A stretch of DNA of 19,072 nt from UBA2137 sp037968575. Lineage in GTDB: Bacteria > Pseudomonadota > Alphaproteobacteria > Micavibrionales > Micavibrionaceae. Where the stretch lies: assembly GCA_037968575.1 (NCBI GenBank), contig JBBKVR010000056.1, positions 1 through 19,072 of the forward strand. The letters are read 5' to 3'. Made by a program: the position numbers and the translations under genes. Shown in pieces: positions 7,270 to 15,026 of the stretch (positions within the stretch are counted from its first letter, which is position 1; every line of letters begins with the position of its first letter). The notes below the pieces were generated by a model. It was not told the DNA's origin. It ran no database searches and worked only from the letters and a program-made list of their open reading frames with translations.

Positions 7270-8106
7270 TTATTCTCCTTGTGGAATATGGTAAGGAAGC
7301 GCGCGTTTTCTAAAAAAGCCTTTTGGGTCATGCTTTTCAAATAGTGCATCATATTGACCAGTTCCCTGAATTTCCATACCTGCCAAATCCAACATACGAC
7401 GGAAACGATATTCGTCTGCTTTTACAGCAACACTTCCGAAAGAAAAAATATAAGGCCTACTCAGTTTAACTTTACGGATTTTATCGGGGTTATTTTTGAT
7501 ATAGCGATCTGCAATTTTCTCAGTTGTTAGAACAATATCCGCTTTTTCAGTATCAACATAAAGAAGAGGATCCGTGTCGCTACTTAATTGCGGTAGCTCC
7601 AGCAACTTTGCTTTAGGAAAAAATCTACTCGCAATTTTAGCAAAGATATCACCTTCTTTTGCAACAATAGTTATGCCTTTTGAATTCACGGCACTCGCTT
7701 TATTATCAAAACGGTTATCATCTTTACGTACAAACAACTCAAATGCATCGAAATAATACGGGTCGGTAAAATCAACCTCTCTAGCTCTCTCAGCATTGAC
7801 AGAAAGCGCAGTACAATAGGCATCTATGCGGTCATTTTGAAGTGCTGGGATGAAATCCCCTCTGCCAATTTCTTCAACCCAATTTACTTTAAGCCCAAGG
7901 TTTTTAGCTACTAAATTCATGTAATCATAGAGAAGCCCTGATATCTCTCCGCTATTAGGCTCAACCTCTAAAACACCCGGTGAAGCCCAATAACCACACC
8001 TAATTTCTCCCGATTTCATTACACGGTCATAAACTAACTCCTTCTCATCTGCAAAAGCAGGAAACGAAACCAAGCATAACAACAATATTAAAATAAGACG
8101 TTTCAT
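7270..8106 (-). CDS. Periplasmic solute-binding protein, SBP_bac_3 family (first paralog)
   Basis: This is a 278-residue periplasmic protein with a clear signal peptide: KR, a hydrophobic core, and AFA cleavage after residue 19. The mature part carries SBP_bac_3 signatures: GEIRCGYW at 34-40, GLLYDYMNLVAKNLGL at ~57-72, LQNDRIDAYCTAL at ~89-101, and AERAREVDFTDPYYF at ~105-119, which is the classic second-lobe motif of amino-acid-binding proteins. Its only mature cysteines are Cys37 and Cys98, matching the paralog. GGAGAGA sits between the glpD stop and this ATG (11-base gap). No ABC permease or ATPase is nearby, so it is either an orphan subunit using a transporter encoded elsewhere or a sensor-type binding protein. 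Its place between glpD and glpK recalls the rhizobial glpD-(ABC transporter)-glpK layout, but its family differs from the one used there. Confidence 0.88.
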   Translation of the reverse strand: MKRLILILLLCLVSFPAFADEKELVYDRVMKSGEIRCGYWASPGVLEVEPNSGEISGLLYDYMNLVAKNLGLKVNWVEEIGRGDFIPALQNDRIDAYCTALSVNAERAREVDFTDPYYFDAFELFVRKDDNRFDNKASAVNSKGITIVAKEGDIFAKIASRFFPKAKLLELPQLSSDTDPLLYVDTEKADIVLTTEKIADRYIKNNPDKIRKVKLSRPYIFSFGSVAVKADEYRFRRMLDLAGMEIQGTGQYDALFEKHDPKGFFRKRALPYHIPQGE

Positions 8107-8117
8107 TTTCTCTCTCC

Positions 8118-9635
8118 TTAAAAATGATAGGCGCGGATGAAATGCTTAACGCGATCAATTTCTTCTTGTGTCATTTTTAAACCCAATTTTGATCGCCTAT
8201 ACAATATATCATCGGCTGTTCTCGCAAATTCATGGGTAAGCATGTAATCCACCTCAACGCCATACAAACCTGCGCCAAAATCTTGCCCCATATCACCTAG
8301 TGAAGTCAAACCTTCTAGAAAAATATGCATCCGCGTTCCGTATGAGCGCACATAGCGTTTTGCGATATCTTCGGGCAACCACTGATAGGCTTTCATAATT
8401 CCGTTCGTAAATTCTTGTTTCTTTAAATGAGAGAAATCACCGCCAGGTAAATGTTCTTTGTGGGTAAAATTATCACCCAATTCCAGCGAAGGCAGAGCTT
8501 TCTTCACCAAATGTGCCGCCTTTGTTGCCAATCTACGATATGTGGTAATTTTTCCTCCATAAACAGAGAGTAATGGCGCTTCTTTTTCTTCTAAAACAAG
8601 TTTGAAGTCACGTGTCACGGATTTATCATCCTTCGCTCCGTCCTCAATCAGAGGCCTCACCCCTGAATACGTCCAGACAATATCATCAGGACCAATTTTC
8701 TTTTCAAAAGTTGCATTTACCGAGGCACAGAGATAATCAATTTCATTTGCCGATATAGTAGTTTTTTTATCTAGGTTTCCATCGACATGTTCCTCAGTTG
8801 TGCCAATTAACGTAAAATTATTCTCATAGGGAATGGTGAACATAATCCGTCCATCAAGCTGTTGAATAATGTAGCAATGCTCACCCTCATACATTCGTGG
8901 AACAACGATATGAGAGCCTTTAACGGTGCGAACTCCAAGTGTGTCCTCATGGGTTAGACCATTCACATCTAGCAAATGCTTTACCCACGGCCCTGCGGCA
9001 TTCACAACCATACGTGCAGTAATACAGTATTCGTAGTCTTCCTCTTCATCATGCAAAGTAATTAGCCACCGCCCTCCACGACGCTCCATAAATTTGCAAC
9101 GTGTGTAGGTTGATATATTTGCGCCTTTCTCTGCTGCGTCAAGCGCGTTCAAAACAACAAGACGTGCATCATCAACCCAGCAATCACTATAGGAAAAGCC
9201 GCTTTTGAATTTTGAGAGTAAAGGTTTTCCAAATTCACCTTTTTTGAGATTTATGCTCTTAGAGGCAGGTAATAATTTATCGCGTAATGTCACGTGATCG
9301 TAGAGAAACAAACCTAATCGAATAAGCCATTTTGGGCGCAAATTTTTATTGTGTGGAAGAACAAACCGTAGAGGCCAAATAATATGCGGAGCTAGCTCGA
9401 GAAGAAGTTTGCGTTCCTTCAATGCCTTATAGACAAGTTTAAAATCATAATATTCGAGATAGCGCAAACCGCCATGAATAAGCTTCGTACTCGATGATGA
9501 TGTAGCATTGGCCAAATCCCCCTTCTCACACAGGAATACTCGCGCGCCACGCCCAGCCAAATCACGCGCAATTCCTGCGCCATTTATACCGCCGCCGATA
9601 ATACAAACATCATAATGGAGAGAGCCGTGGGACAT
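8118..9635 (-). CDS. glpD: Aerobic glycerol-3-phosphate dehydrogenase (FAD-dependent)
   Basis: This enzyme oxidises sn-glycerol-3-phosphate to dihydroxyacetone phosphate at the inner membrane and passes electrons through FAD to quinone. The 505-residue length fits GlpD. The FAD dinucleotide motif is at 13-21 (IGGGINGAG), followed by ATSSSSTKLIHGGLRYLEYY at ~44-63, diagnostic of GlpD. NAAGPWV lies mid-protein, and YSGVRPL and VYGGKITTYR come in the second half, before a C-terminal helical domain. It is the first gene of a four-gene unit with two binding proteins and glpK. No Shine-Dalgarno is visible before the ATG. A TATACT box ends only 9 bases upstream, so the message may be leaderless or nearly so. 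Confidence 0.96.
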   Translation of the reverse strand: MSHGSLHYDVCIIGGGINGAGIARDLAGRGARVFLCEKGDLANATSSSSTKLIHGGLRYLEYYDFKLVYKALKERKLLLELAPHIIWPLRFVLPHNKNLRPKWLIRLGLFLYDHVTLRDKLLPASKSINLKKGEFGKPLLSKFKSGFSYSDCWVDDARLVVLNALDAAEKGANISTYTRCKFMERRGGRWLITLHDEEEDYEYCITARMVVNAAGPWVKHLLDVNGLTHEDTLGVRTVKGSHIVVPRMYEGEHCYIIQQLDGRIMFTIPYENNFTLIGTTEEHVDGNLDKKTTISANEIDYLCASVNATFEKKIGPDDIVWTYSGVRPLIEDGAKDDKSVTRDFKLVLEEKEAPLLSVYGGKITTYRRLATKAAHLVKKALPSLELGDNFTHKEHLPGGDFSHLKKQEFTNGIMKAYQWLPEDIAKRYVRSYGTRMHIFLEGLTSLGDMGQDFGAGLYGVEVDYMLTHEFARTADDILYRRSKLGLKMTQEEIDRVKHFIRAYHF

Positions 9636-9644
9636 ATACGAAGA

Positions 9645-9672
9645 AGTATAGTCGGCATAAAAATGAGTGCAA
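9645..9672 (-). promoter_or_regulatory. Candidate glpD operon promoter giving a near-leaderless transcript
   Basis: Read on the minus strand, TTGCAC (9672-9667) and TATACT (9650-9645) are spaced by 16 bases. A start 6-8 bases after the -10 would lie 2-4 bases before the ATG. This matches the lack of any Shine-Dalgarno. The -35 match is only partial. Confidence 0.4.
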
Positions 9673-9982
9673 GCTTTTGATAACTTTAAAAGAAAGCTTT
9701 CCTCAACATCTCACAGGGTTACACTTTTCATGAGGCACGAATCTCTTCTATGAAGTTCCCAGTAACTTAATATGACAGTAAAACTCAGTGCAGGACTAAA
9801 ACTCAAATAGCCTCTTGAAATTCTCTATACTGATTTCCTAAAATCAGTTTGTTGCGATGTCGATTTACAAGTTCATCCCGTTGCGCGTCACAATGGTCAA
9901 CGTCTCAGAAAACCTGTATCTCTCTTTGAGGCAACAGAACCTTTTTCCTATCGATATTTAGCCAGTAATTGGGGTGAGATTG
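9673..9982. other. Gene-poor stretch between glpD and the amino-acid dehydrogenase
   Basis: No supported gene lies here. It contains a 10-bp palindrome GAAAGCTTTC (9692-9701), an 8-4-8 inverted repeat (9829-9848), and an open plus-strand frame from 9811 to a stop at 9994-9996 (61 codons). That frame has no ATG, GTG or TTG start and could be a gene relic or chance. No clear terminator for the dehydrogenase is seen. Confidence 0.5.
9829..9848. repeat. Perfect inverted repeat, 8-bp arms, 4-base loop
   Basis: ACTGATTT (9829-9836), CCTA, AAATCAGT (9841-9848). It lies ~135 bases past the stop of the dehydrogenase and ~195 bases before glpD. There is no U-tract on either side, so it may be an operator or a weak hairpin at a transcript end. 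Confidence 0.5.
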
Positions 9983-11104
9983 TTAAACCGCCATAAGGTT
10001 AGAGACTTTACCGCGATTAAAAATCTCTTCTGCCATTTCATCGGCAATTTTGTTAGTCGGGCGACCTTCACCTTGTGAGCGTTTGTAAATCTTTATAACC
10101 GTTTCACCAATTCTCTCAACATGTGCAGACAATGTTTCAAGATTCAGCTCATGAGCGTATGGATTTTGTTGTGTTGCATAAAGATAGCCATAACAAACGG
10201 CAATAATGCCGCCCGCATTCACAACATAATCAGGTGCGTAAACAATGCCCTTCTCATGCAGCATTTCACCGTGCGCACGACCATCTTCCAGTTGGTTGTT
10301 AGCCGCTCCTGAAATGAGAGAGGCGTGCAGTGATGGAATAGTCTCATCATTTAAAATACCCCCCAAAGCACATGGTACAAAGATATCTTGGTTAGCTGAG
10401 ATGATTTCATCCGGTGCAACAATTTCTGCATTCTCAAATTCTACTAACGCTTTATCAAGCACCTCTTGATTAATATCTGACATTAAAAGTTTTGCATCAC
10501 TCTCATGCAATCTGCGGGCAACGTCATAGCCGACCGCACCAAGTCCTGAAACACCACAGACTTTACCCTCCAAAGTCTCACCTTTAGCACTCACCAAGGA
10601 TTGAACCGATGTGAATACGCCTTGCGCTGTATAGGGTGAAGGATTTCCTGATAATGGATTATCGTCCGAGGTTGGTAAACCCATCACATATTTTGTCTGG
10701 CTGGAAATTGTCTCCATATCCTGCTCAGTTGTTCCCACATCCTCGGCAGTAATATAAGCACCATCCAGTTTCTCAAGCCCTTCACCAAAGGCCTGTAAAA
10801 TATCATCACTTTTATCAGTACGAGGGTTTCCAAAAATAACTGACTTCCCACCGCCAAGAGGTAATCCTGCTAACGCAGATTTATAAGTCATTCCTCGTGA
10901 CAAACGCAGAACATCTTTAATACCGTCTTCTTGTGTTGCATAAGGATAGTAGCGACACCCGCCCATGGCCGGACCAAGATTACTGTTGTGAATGGAAACG
11001 AGTGCCTTAAGTCCACAAGACTCATCTTCAATCAGAACAACACGCTCATGATTGTCGAAGTCTTTAAAATCAGAAACACTTAGGTCAGTTAATTGTACAC
11101 CCAT
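9983..11104 (-). CDS. Leu/Phe/Val-type amino-acid dehydrogenase, probably leucine dehydrogenase
   Basis: This NAD-dependent enzyme deaminates a branched-chain or aromatic amino acid reversibly to its 2-oxo acid and ammonia, in the cytosol. The start used here gives 373 residues. An upstream in-frame ATG would add 13 codons, but GAAGGTG sits 5 bases before this ATG. Catalytic-region motifs are present: GPAMGGCRYYPY at ~44-55, MTYKSALAGLPLGGGKSVI at ~72-90 with two lysines (75 and 87), and ITAEDVGTT at ~118-126 with the catalytic Asp122. The Rossmann motif GVSGLGAVG is at 184-192. The pattern fits leucine/valine/phenylalanine dehydrogenases rather than hexameric glutamate dehydrogenase; exact substrate is inferred. 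A TACAAT at 11132-11137 (minus) may be its -10. Confidence 0.9.
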   Translation of the reverse strand: MGVQLTDLSVSDFKDFDNHERVVLIEDESCGLKALVSIHNSNLGPAMGGCRYYPYATQEDGIKDVLRLSRGMTYKSALAGLPLGGGKSVIFGNPRTDKSDDILQAFGEGLEKLDGAYITAEDVGTTEQDMETISSQTKYVMGLPTSDDNPLSGNPSPYTAQGVFTSVQSLVSAKGETLEGKVCGVSGLGAVGYDVARRLHESDAKLLMSDINQEVLDKALVEFENAEIVAPDEIISANQDIFVPCALGGILNDETIPSLHASLISGAANNQLEDGRAHGEMLHEKGIVYAPDYVVNAGGIIAVCYGYLYATQQNPYAHELNLETLSAHVERIGETVIKIYKRSQGEGRPTNKIADEMAEEIFNRGKVSNLMAV

Positions 11105-11154
11105 AAAAACACCTTCTTTTATTATATTATGATTGTATCGCACAAATTTCGCAT

Positions 11155-11177
11155 AAAAAAAACCGCCTAAAAGGCGG
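11155..11177 (-). terminator. Rho-independent terminator of the RluD-type gene
   Basis: On the minus strand, CCGCCT-TTT-AGGCGG (11177-11163) is followed by eight T residues (11162-11155). This is a textbook intrinsic terminator. It ends transcription coming from the pseudouridine synthase (stop at 11321), 144 bases upstream, and insulates the amino-acid dehydrogenase, whose start is only ~50 bases further on. Confidence 0.88.
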
Positions 11178-11320
11178 CTTAAAAGTTTACGGGTACCAGA
11201 ATAAAACTGTATATCTCTCTGACTATTGAGGCTTTTATCGAAAAAGACCCCTCTTCTCCCTGCTTCTCGCCTCGAAAACCTTATACTTTTAATTTACATA
11301 AAATTTTAACAAAAGTCAAG

Positions 11321-12334
11321 TCAATTTGTATGAAAAATGATGTGTTTTTCATGTAATAACTCTAATATTTCTTTAAAATCAGCAGGATAATCAATTTCAT
11401 GTAAAACTTTTTCTCCACTGATAGGATGAATAAACCCGAGCTCTTTGGCATGCAAAAGCTGTCTGGGGAAAGACATGATTTTTTGCTCCACTTCTTCATC
11501 CCAACCACCTCTTTTAAGAGCCGCTTTAATGGCAGTAGGTTGAGGACCATAAAGCGGATCACATACAATCGGGTTTTTACGGTCCAGCATATGAACGCGA
11601 ATTTGATGCGTGCGCCCTGTCTCTAAACGGCATTCAACTAACGACAGTTCATCTTTGTAACCCTCTAACAAACGATAGTTGGTGACAGCTTCACGCCCAC
11701 CTCTTTTTACCACTATTTGTTTTAAACGATTACCCGAGTGTCTATCAAGTGAGCGTACAATTTTGCCTGTTGGTGGTATCATCCGTCCCAGACACAAAGC
11801 ATGATACACACGATACATTGATTTATCAGCAAGCTGCTCTGACAATCCCGCATGTGCTTTATCGGTTTTGGCAACAACCATTAAGCCAGTCGTGTCCTGA
11901 TCAAGGCGATGAACAATTCCTGGACGTTTCACTCCCCCTATACCTGACAGCGTGTCCTTACAGTGATAAAGAAGTGCATTGACCAATGTTCCCTGATGAT
12001 GTCCCGCCGCAGGATGAACAACCAACCCAGAAGGCTTATTTATCACCAATAAATGCTCATCTTCATAAACAATATCCAGCGGAATGTTCTCAGGTTTTGG
12101 CGTGTCATCAACGGCCTCAGGAACATTAACGGTGATAATTTCATCACCCTCTAATTTCAGGGATGGTTTAGTGAGAATGCCACTATCCATTTTGACACAA
12201 CCATCAAGGATAAGAGCCTTCAACCGTGTGCGTGAAAGTTCAGGCAAACGCTCAGCTAATACCTTGTCCAGACGCTCTCCCGTATGGGTCTCGTCACAGG
12301 CAATCAATAACTCTCCAGCTTTCGAATAGGTCAT
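11321..12334 (-). CDS. rluD: RluA-family 23S rRNA pseudouridine synthase, RluD-like
   Basis: This enzyme converts specific uridines of 23S rRNA (helix 69 sites for RluD) to pseudouridine, supporting ribosome assembly. In 337 residues it has an N-terminal S4 RNA-binding domain (~19-70, GERLDKVLAERLPELSRTRL). The catalytic domain contains the family motif GIVHRLDQDTTGL at ~139-151, with catalytic Asp145, and later ETGRTHQIRVH. The S4 domain plus catalytic core fits RluD/RluC better than RluA, which lacks S4. Upstream of the ATG no Shine-Dalgarno is seen. A TTG nine codons in, with GGAGAG just before it, is an alternative start. The gene is divergent from cpdR and followed by a strong terminator after a 144-base 3' region. 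Confidence 0.92.
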   Translation of the reverse strand: MTYSKAGELLIACDETHTGERLDKVLAERLPELSRTRLKALILDGCVKMDSGILTKPSLKLEGDEIITVNVPEAVDDTPKPENIPLDIVYEDEHLLVINKPSGLVVHPAAGHHQGTLVNALLYHCKDTLSGIGGVKRPGIVHRLDQDTTGLMVVAKTDKAHAGLSEQLADKSMYRVYHALCLGRMIPPTGKIVRSLDRHSGNRLKQIVVKRGGREAVTNYRLLEGYKDELSLVECRLETGRTHQIRVHMLDRKNPIVCDPLYGPQPTAIKAALKRGGWDEEVEQKIMSFPRQLLHAKELGFIHPISGEKVLHEIDYPADFKEILELLHEKHIIFHTN

Positions 12335-12420
12335 AGGAGAATTTCATAACACGCGCAGTGTAGAGAGGCAAACATCCAAGCACATATAGGATAAGTTTTG
12401 AAAAGTTCTTTCTGAGACTC

Positions 12421-12435
12421 TTAAAAAGGCTTTAG
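12421..12435. promoter_or_regulatory. Near-perfect CtrA-like box upstream of cpdR
   Basis: TTAA (12421-12424), 7 bases, then TTAG (12432-12435) matches 7 of 8 consensus bases. It lies 46 bases before the cpdR ATG in the divergent cpdR/rluD intergenic region. An AAAAGGCT direct repeat (12424-12431 and 12464-12471) overlaps it. Confidence 0.3.
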
Positions 12436-12481
12436 AATTACCAACACGATTTATTAGAACCCTAAAAGGCTACCCTTTCCA

Positions 12482-12838
12482 ATGTCACATATCCTCTTGG
12501 CAGATGACGACAAACCCATGCGTGAGTTCCTATCGCGTTCACTGGAGAAATCTGGATACCGTGTTACCTCTTGCGAAGATGGTACCGAGGCCTATGAAGT
12601 TCTTCAAAACAAAGAGCATAATTTTGACCTTCTTCTCACCGATATTGTAATGCCTGGCATGGATGGTATTGAACTCTCTCGCAAGGCGCAAAAACTCTAT
12701 CCTGATATCAAAATCATGTATATCACTGGCTTCACAGCCTCTGCTGCACAGAACAAAGATGAGAATGTAAAACTACTGTCAAAACCATTTCATTTGGGTG
12801 ATTTAGTTCAACAGGTTCATGAATTGTTAGAAAAATAA
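12482..12838 (+). CDS. cpdR: CpdR-like single-domain response regulator
   Basis: This is a 118-residue stand-alone receiver domain with no output domain. Acidic pocket residues are Asp8-Asp10, the phospho-acceptor is Asp54 in LLTDIVMPGMDGIELSRKAQ, with Thr82 in YITGF and Lys101 in LLSKPFHL. The combination LLTDIVMPGMDGIEL...IKIMYITGF...LSKPFHLGDLV is very close to alphaproteobacterial CpdR. In Caulobacter, CpdR is phosphorylated through the CckA-ChpT relay. When unphosphorylated it helps ClpXP degrade substrates at the pole, including CtrA, indirectly through adaptors. The role here is inferred from that similarity. The ribosome-binding site is weak (AAAAGG 12 bases upstream). Its stop is one base from the stop of the opposing RTX gene. 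Confidence 0.85.
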   Translation: MSHILLADDDKPMREFLSRSLEKSGYRVTSCEDGTEAYEVLQNKEHNFDLLLTDIVMPGMDGIELSRKAQKLYPDIKIMYITGFTASAAQNKDENVKLLSKPFHLGDLVQQVHELLEK

Positions 12839-12839
12839 C

Positions 12840-14981
12840 TTAGATAACGCCATCGATCTGACCTGACGTTTCGAGAGCAAGAACATTAAGTGCTGCTCCT
12901 CCTATAATCTGAGCCGCAGCTTCAAAATTAGCTCCACCAACAGCTCCATCAGTATCAATTTCCATGATGGCGTCGGCACCATCAATAACGAAACGAACAA
13001 AATCATTGATATCACTCACACCACGGTCATAACCTGTGAGGACATCACTAATATCCAAAATGTCACCTTCAGTTGCGTCAAAATCCATAATGCGGTCTAC
13101 GCCACTAAAAACCGTCGTACCTTCAAATACAAATCTGTCACCACCATCACCCCCATACAGACGATCTGCACCAGCTTGTCCGATGAGAACATCATCACCG
13201 TATAGACCGTAAAGAATATCACTTCCTGCTCCACCGTAAAGCGTGTCCGCATCACCGAAATCAATCTCAAATTTGTATGCTAACCCACTACCTGAGGATG
13301 TTGCTATTACTGTATTGCCCTCTATACCTACAGCATTTCCAAAAAAATCACCTGCAATAGCGCTAGGACTTGCAATGGTATGCAAAAGTTTTCCATTTAG
13401 AACATCATAAATATAAATATTTCCAGCGTCCGTATTTGCAGCATCATCACCTAGAGCAGAAATCACACCATAATTTCCACTAATATCAATATCCCAGCCA
13501 AAACGATCAGAATTAGCAGCAGATGGGTTATCTAAGGTGTGTAGTAACGCTCCTGTAGAGACATCATAAACATATACTGATCCAGAGTTTGTGAGGCTTC
13601 CTGAATCACTTCCCGTAGCAGAACTTGCCAACAAAATATTCCCTTCTAGGGCCATAAAGCGTCCAAACATATCTGAAGCATCAGGTGCTGGATTATTAAT
13701 CGTTCTCAATAATGCGCCACTAGACGTATCAAAAACATAAATGGAACCCGCATCTACTGCACCAGTATCATCTCTTTGAGCACCTACTATTGTGTAATTA
13801 TTGTTTAGCTCAACCTGAGAAAAGTAATCATTTGTTGCTGGTGTAGGGTTATCAAAAGTCTGAATCAGTGCACCCGTTGTAATATCATATAGGTACACCC
13901 TACCTGCATCCGTGTCAGGTCCATTATCGTATCCATAAGCACCTACAGCAGCAATATTTCCATATATATTAACGCCATTACCAAAATAGTTATAGCCTGC
14001 ATCTGGATTCTGAAAATCTCGAACGAGGGAGCCATCAGTCAAGTCATAAACATAAGCATGCCCACCGTCTCCACCATCCTTACGTGAACCCACGATCATA
14101 TAATTTCCATCCAAGGCGACCGCTGATCCAAAAACATCACTTCCACCTAGTGCTCCTGGCCTTGTCATTGTGTAGAGTAATGTATCATCAGAACTATCAT
14201 AAACACGAACCTCACCAACAGTGGCATTGTCTTTTGGTTCTCCAATGGCATAATAATTATTACTCATTCCAACCATTGTCCCATTTGAGACACCCGATGT
14301 AACAAAAGAGGCTTGCAGAGTAATTGGATCGGAAACATTTAAATTATTCCCAAAAATTTTATCCCTACCAGAACCACCGATAAGTATATTATTTTCGTTA
14401 TTGCCAAAAACGATATTAAAGGGATTTACATTTATTTGAGGAATAAAAATACTCGAAGTATTTTGTACTATATTGGAGCTTGAAAGCTCGTTCTCTGTGC
14501 CGCTATTAAATCGCTTGATATAGCTATCAAATATATAGCTCCCACTACCTTCCAATGTAGAACCCTTAGAATCCGCCAAAAAGGCTGAACCTTGCAACCC
14601 TGACAACGTTTTTATCTGAGCAAAGCTTAAATTATTGGCACCTAATGCTCCGTTTTCTGAAAATGCTTGTGAAGGCTCTAGATTGTTATTATCTTCAGAC
14701 AAAGAAATATCATCATTTAATAATAAATTCTTCCCGCTCACAAAGTCTGAAAATGGCTCGACAGCCTCTGTGGTCGTAGTCTCAATTTGCTCAAGCATTG
14801 TTTGTTGAAAAGTTGGTTGTTCAGTATCTTGAACTTCCCCACCTGTGGCAGGCTCTATATTTTCCTCAAGTAAATCAATGTTTTGAACATTAATGGCGAG
14901 CAGAAATTGTTCTTCAGCAGGTGATAAATCCCCAGCTAAAGCATCTTGTAAACTTTCGATATATGATTGATCTTCAACCAC
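12840..14981 (-). CDS. RTX exoprotein with seven-bladed FG-GAP beta-propeller and type I secretion domain
   Basis: This 713-residue acidic protein has no signal peptide. Residues 1-185 are low-complexity and acidic. One short RTX unit (NNENNILIGGSGRDKIFG) is at ~195-211. Residues ~223-575 hold seven repeats of ~50 residues of the form D-x-FG-x-V-x(3)-GN-x(2)-VGA...G-x-VYVYD-x-TG-x-LL-x-T-x-NP, matching FG-GAP_2-type blades and predicting a closed seven-bladed propeller. RTX repeats resume at ~577-616 (LYGGAGSDILYGLYGDD), and the end (~617-713: DRFVF...DFDATEGDILDISD...INDFVRF) is a type I secretion target domain resembling that of the other RTX protein. It is probably a secreted surface adhesin or matrix protein. 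The start is GTG with AAGGG upstream at 7 bases. The exporter is not in the window. Confidence 0.87.
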   Translation of the reverse strand: MVEDQSYIESLQDALAGDLSPAEEQFLLAINVQNIDLLEENIEPATGGEVQDTEQPTFQQTMLEQIETTTTEAVEPFSDFVSGKNLLLNDDISLSEDNNNLEPSQAFSENGALGANNLSFAQIKTLSGLQGSAFLADSKGSTLEGSGSYIFDSYIKRFNSGTENELSSSNIVQNTSSIFIPQINVNPFNIVFGNNENNILIGGSGRDKIFGNNLNVSDPITLQASFVTSGVSNGTMVGMSNNYYAIGEPKDNATVGEVRVYDSSDDTLLYTMTRPGALGGSDVFGSAVALDGNYMIVGSRKDGGDGGHAYVYDLTDGSLVRDFQNPDAGYNYFGNGVNIYGNIAAVGAYGYDNGPDTDAGRVYLYDITTGALIQTFDNPTPATNDYFSQVELNNNYTIVGAQRDDTGAVDAGSIYVFDTSSGALLRTINNPAPDASDMFGRFMALEGNILLASSATGSDSGSLTNSGSVYVYDVSTGALLHTLDNPSAANSDRFGWDIDISGNYGVISALGDDAANTDAGNIYIYDVLNGKLLHTIASPSAIAGDFFGNAVGIEGNTVIATSSGSGLAYKFEIDFGDADTLYGGAGSDILYGLYGDDVLIGQAGADRLYGGDGGDRFVFEGTTVFSGVDRIMDFDATEGDILDISDVLTGYDRGVSDINDFVRFVIDGADAIMEIDTDGAVGGANFEAAAQIIGGAALNVLALETSGQIDGVI
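13257..14315 (-). repeat. Seven tandem FG-GAP propeller repeats
   Basis: This is the coding repeat region for the propeller, about 150 bases per unit. Blade starts are marked by DVFGS, NYFGN, DYFSQ, DMFGR, DRFGW and DFFGN in the protein, plus a first, more diverged blade. The last blade is shortened. Confidence 0.8.
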
Positions 14982-15026
14982 TTCACCACCCTTACATTAA
15001 CCCACTATTATTATGCCAAAACTACC

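Noticed and set aside
7269..7352. 28-codon N-terminal extension of the second binding protein
   Set aside because: It would overlap the preceding gene's end and hide the signal peptide; the internal ATG has AAGGAG directly upstream.
11121..11126. Perfect TATAAT (minus strand) as the -10 of the amino-acid dehydrogenase
   Set aside because: Transcription from it would start inside the ribosome-binding site; TACAAT at 11132-11137 is better placed.
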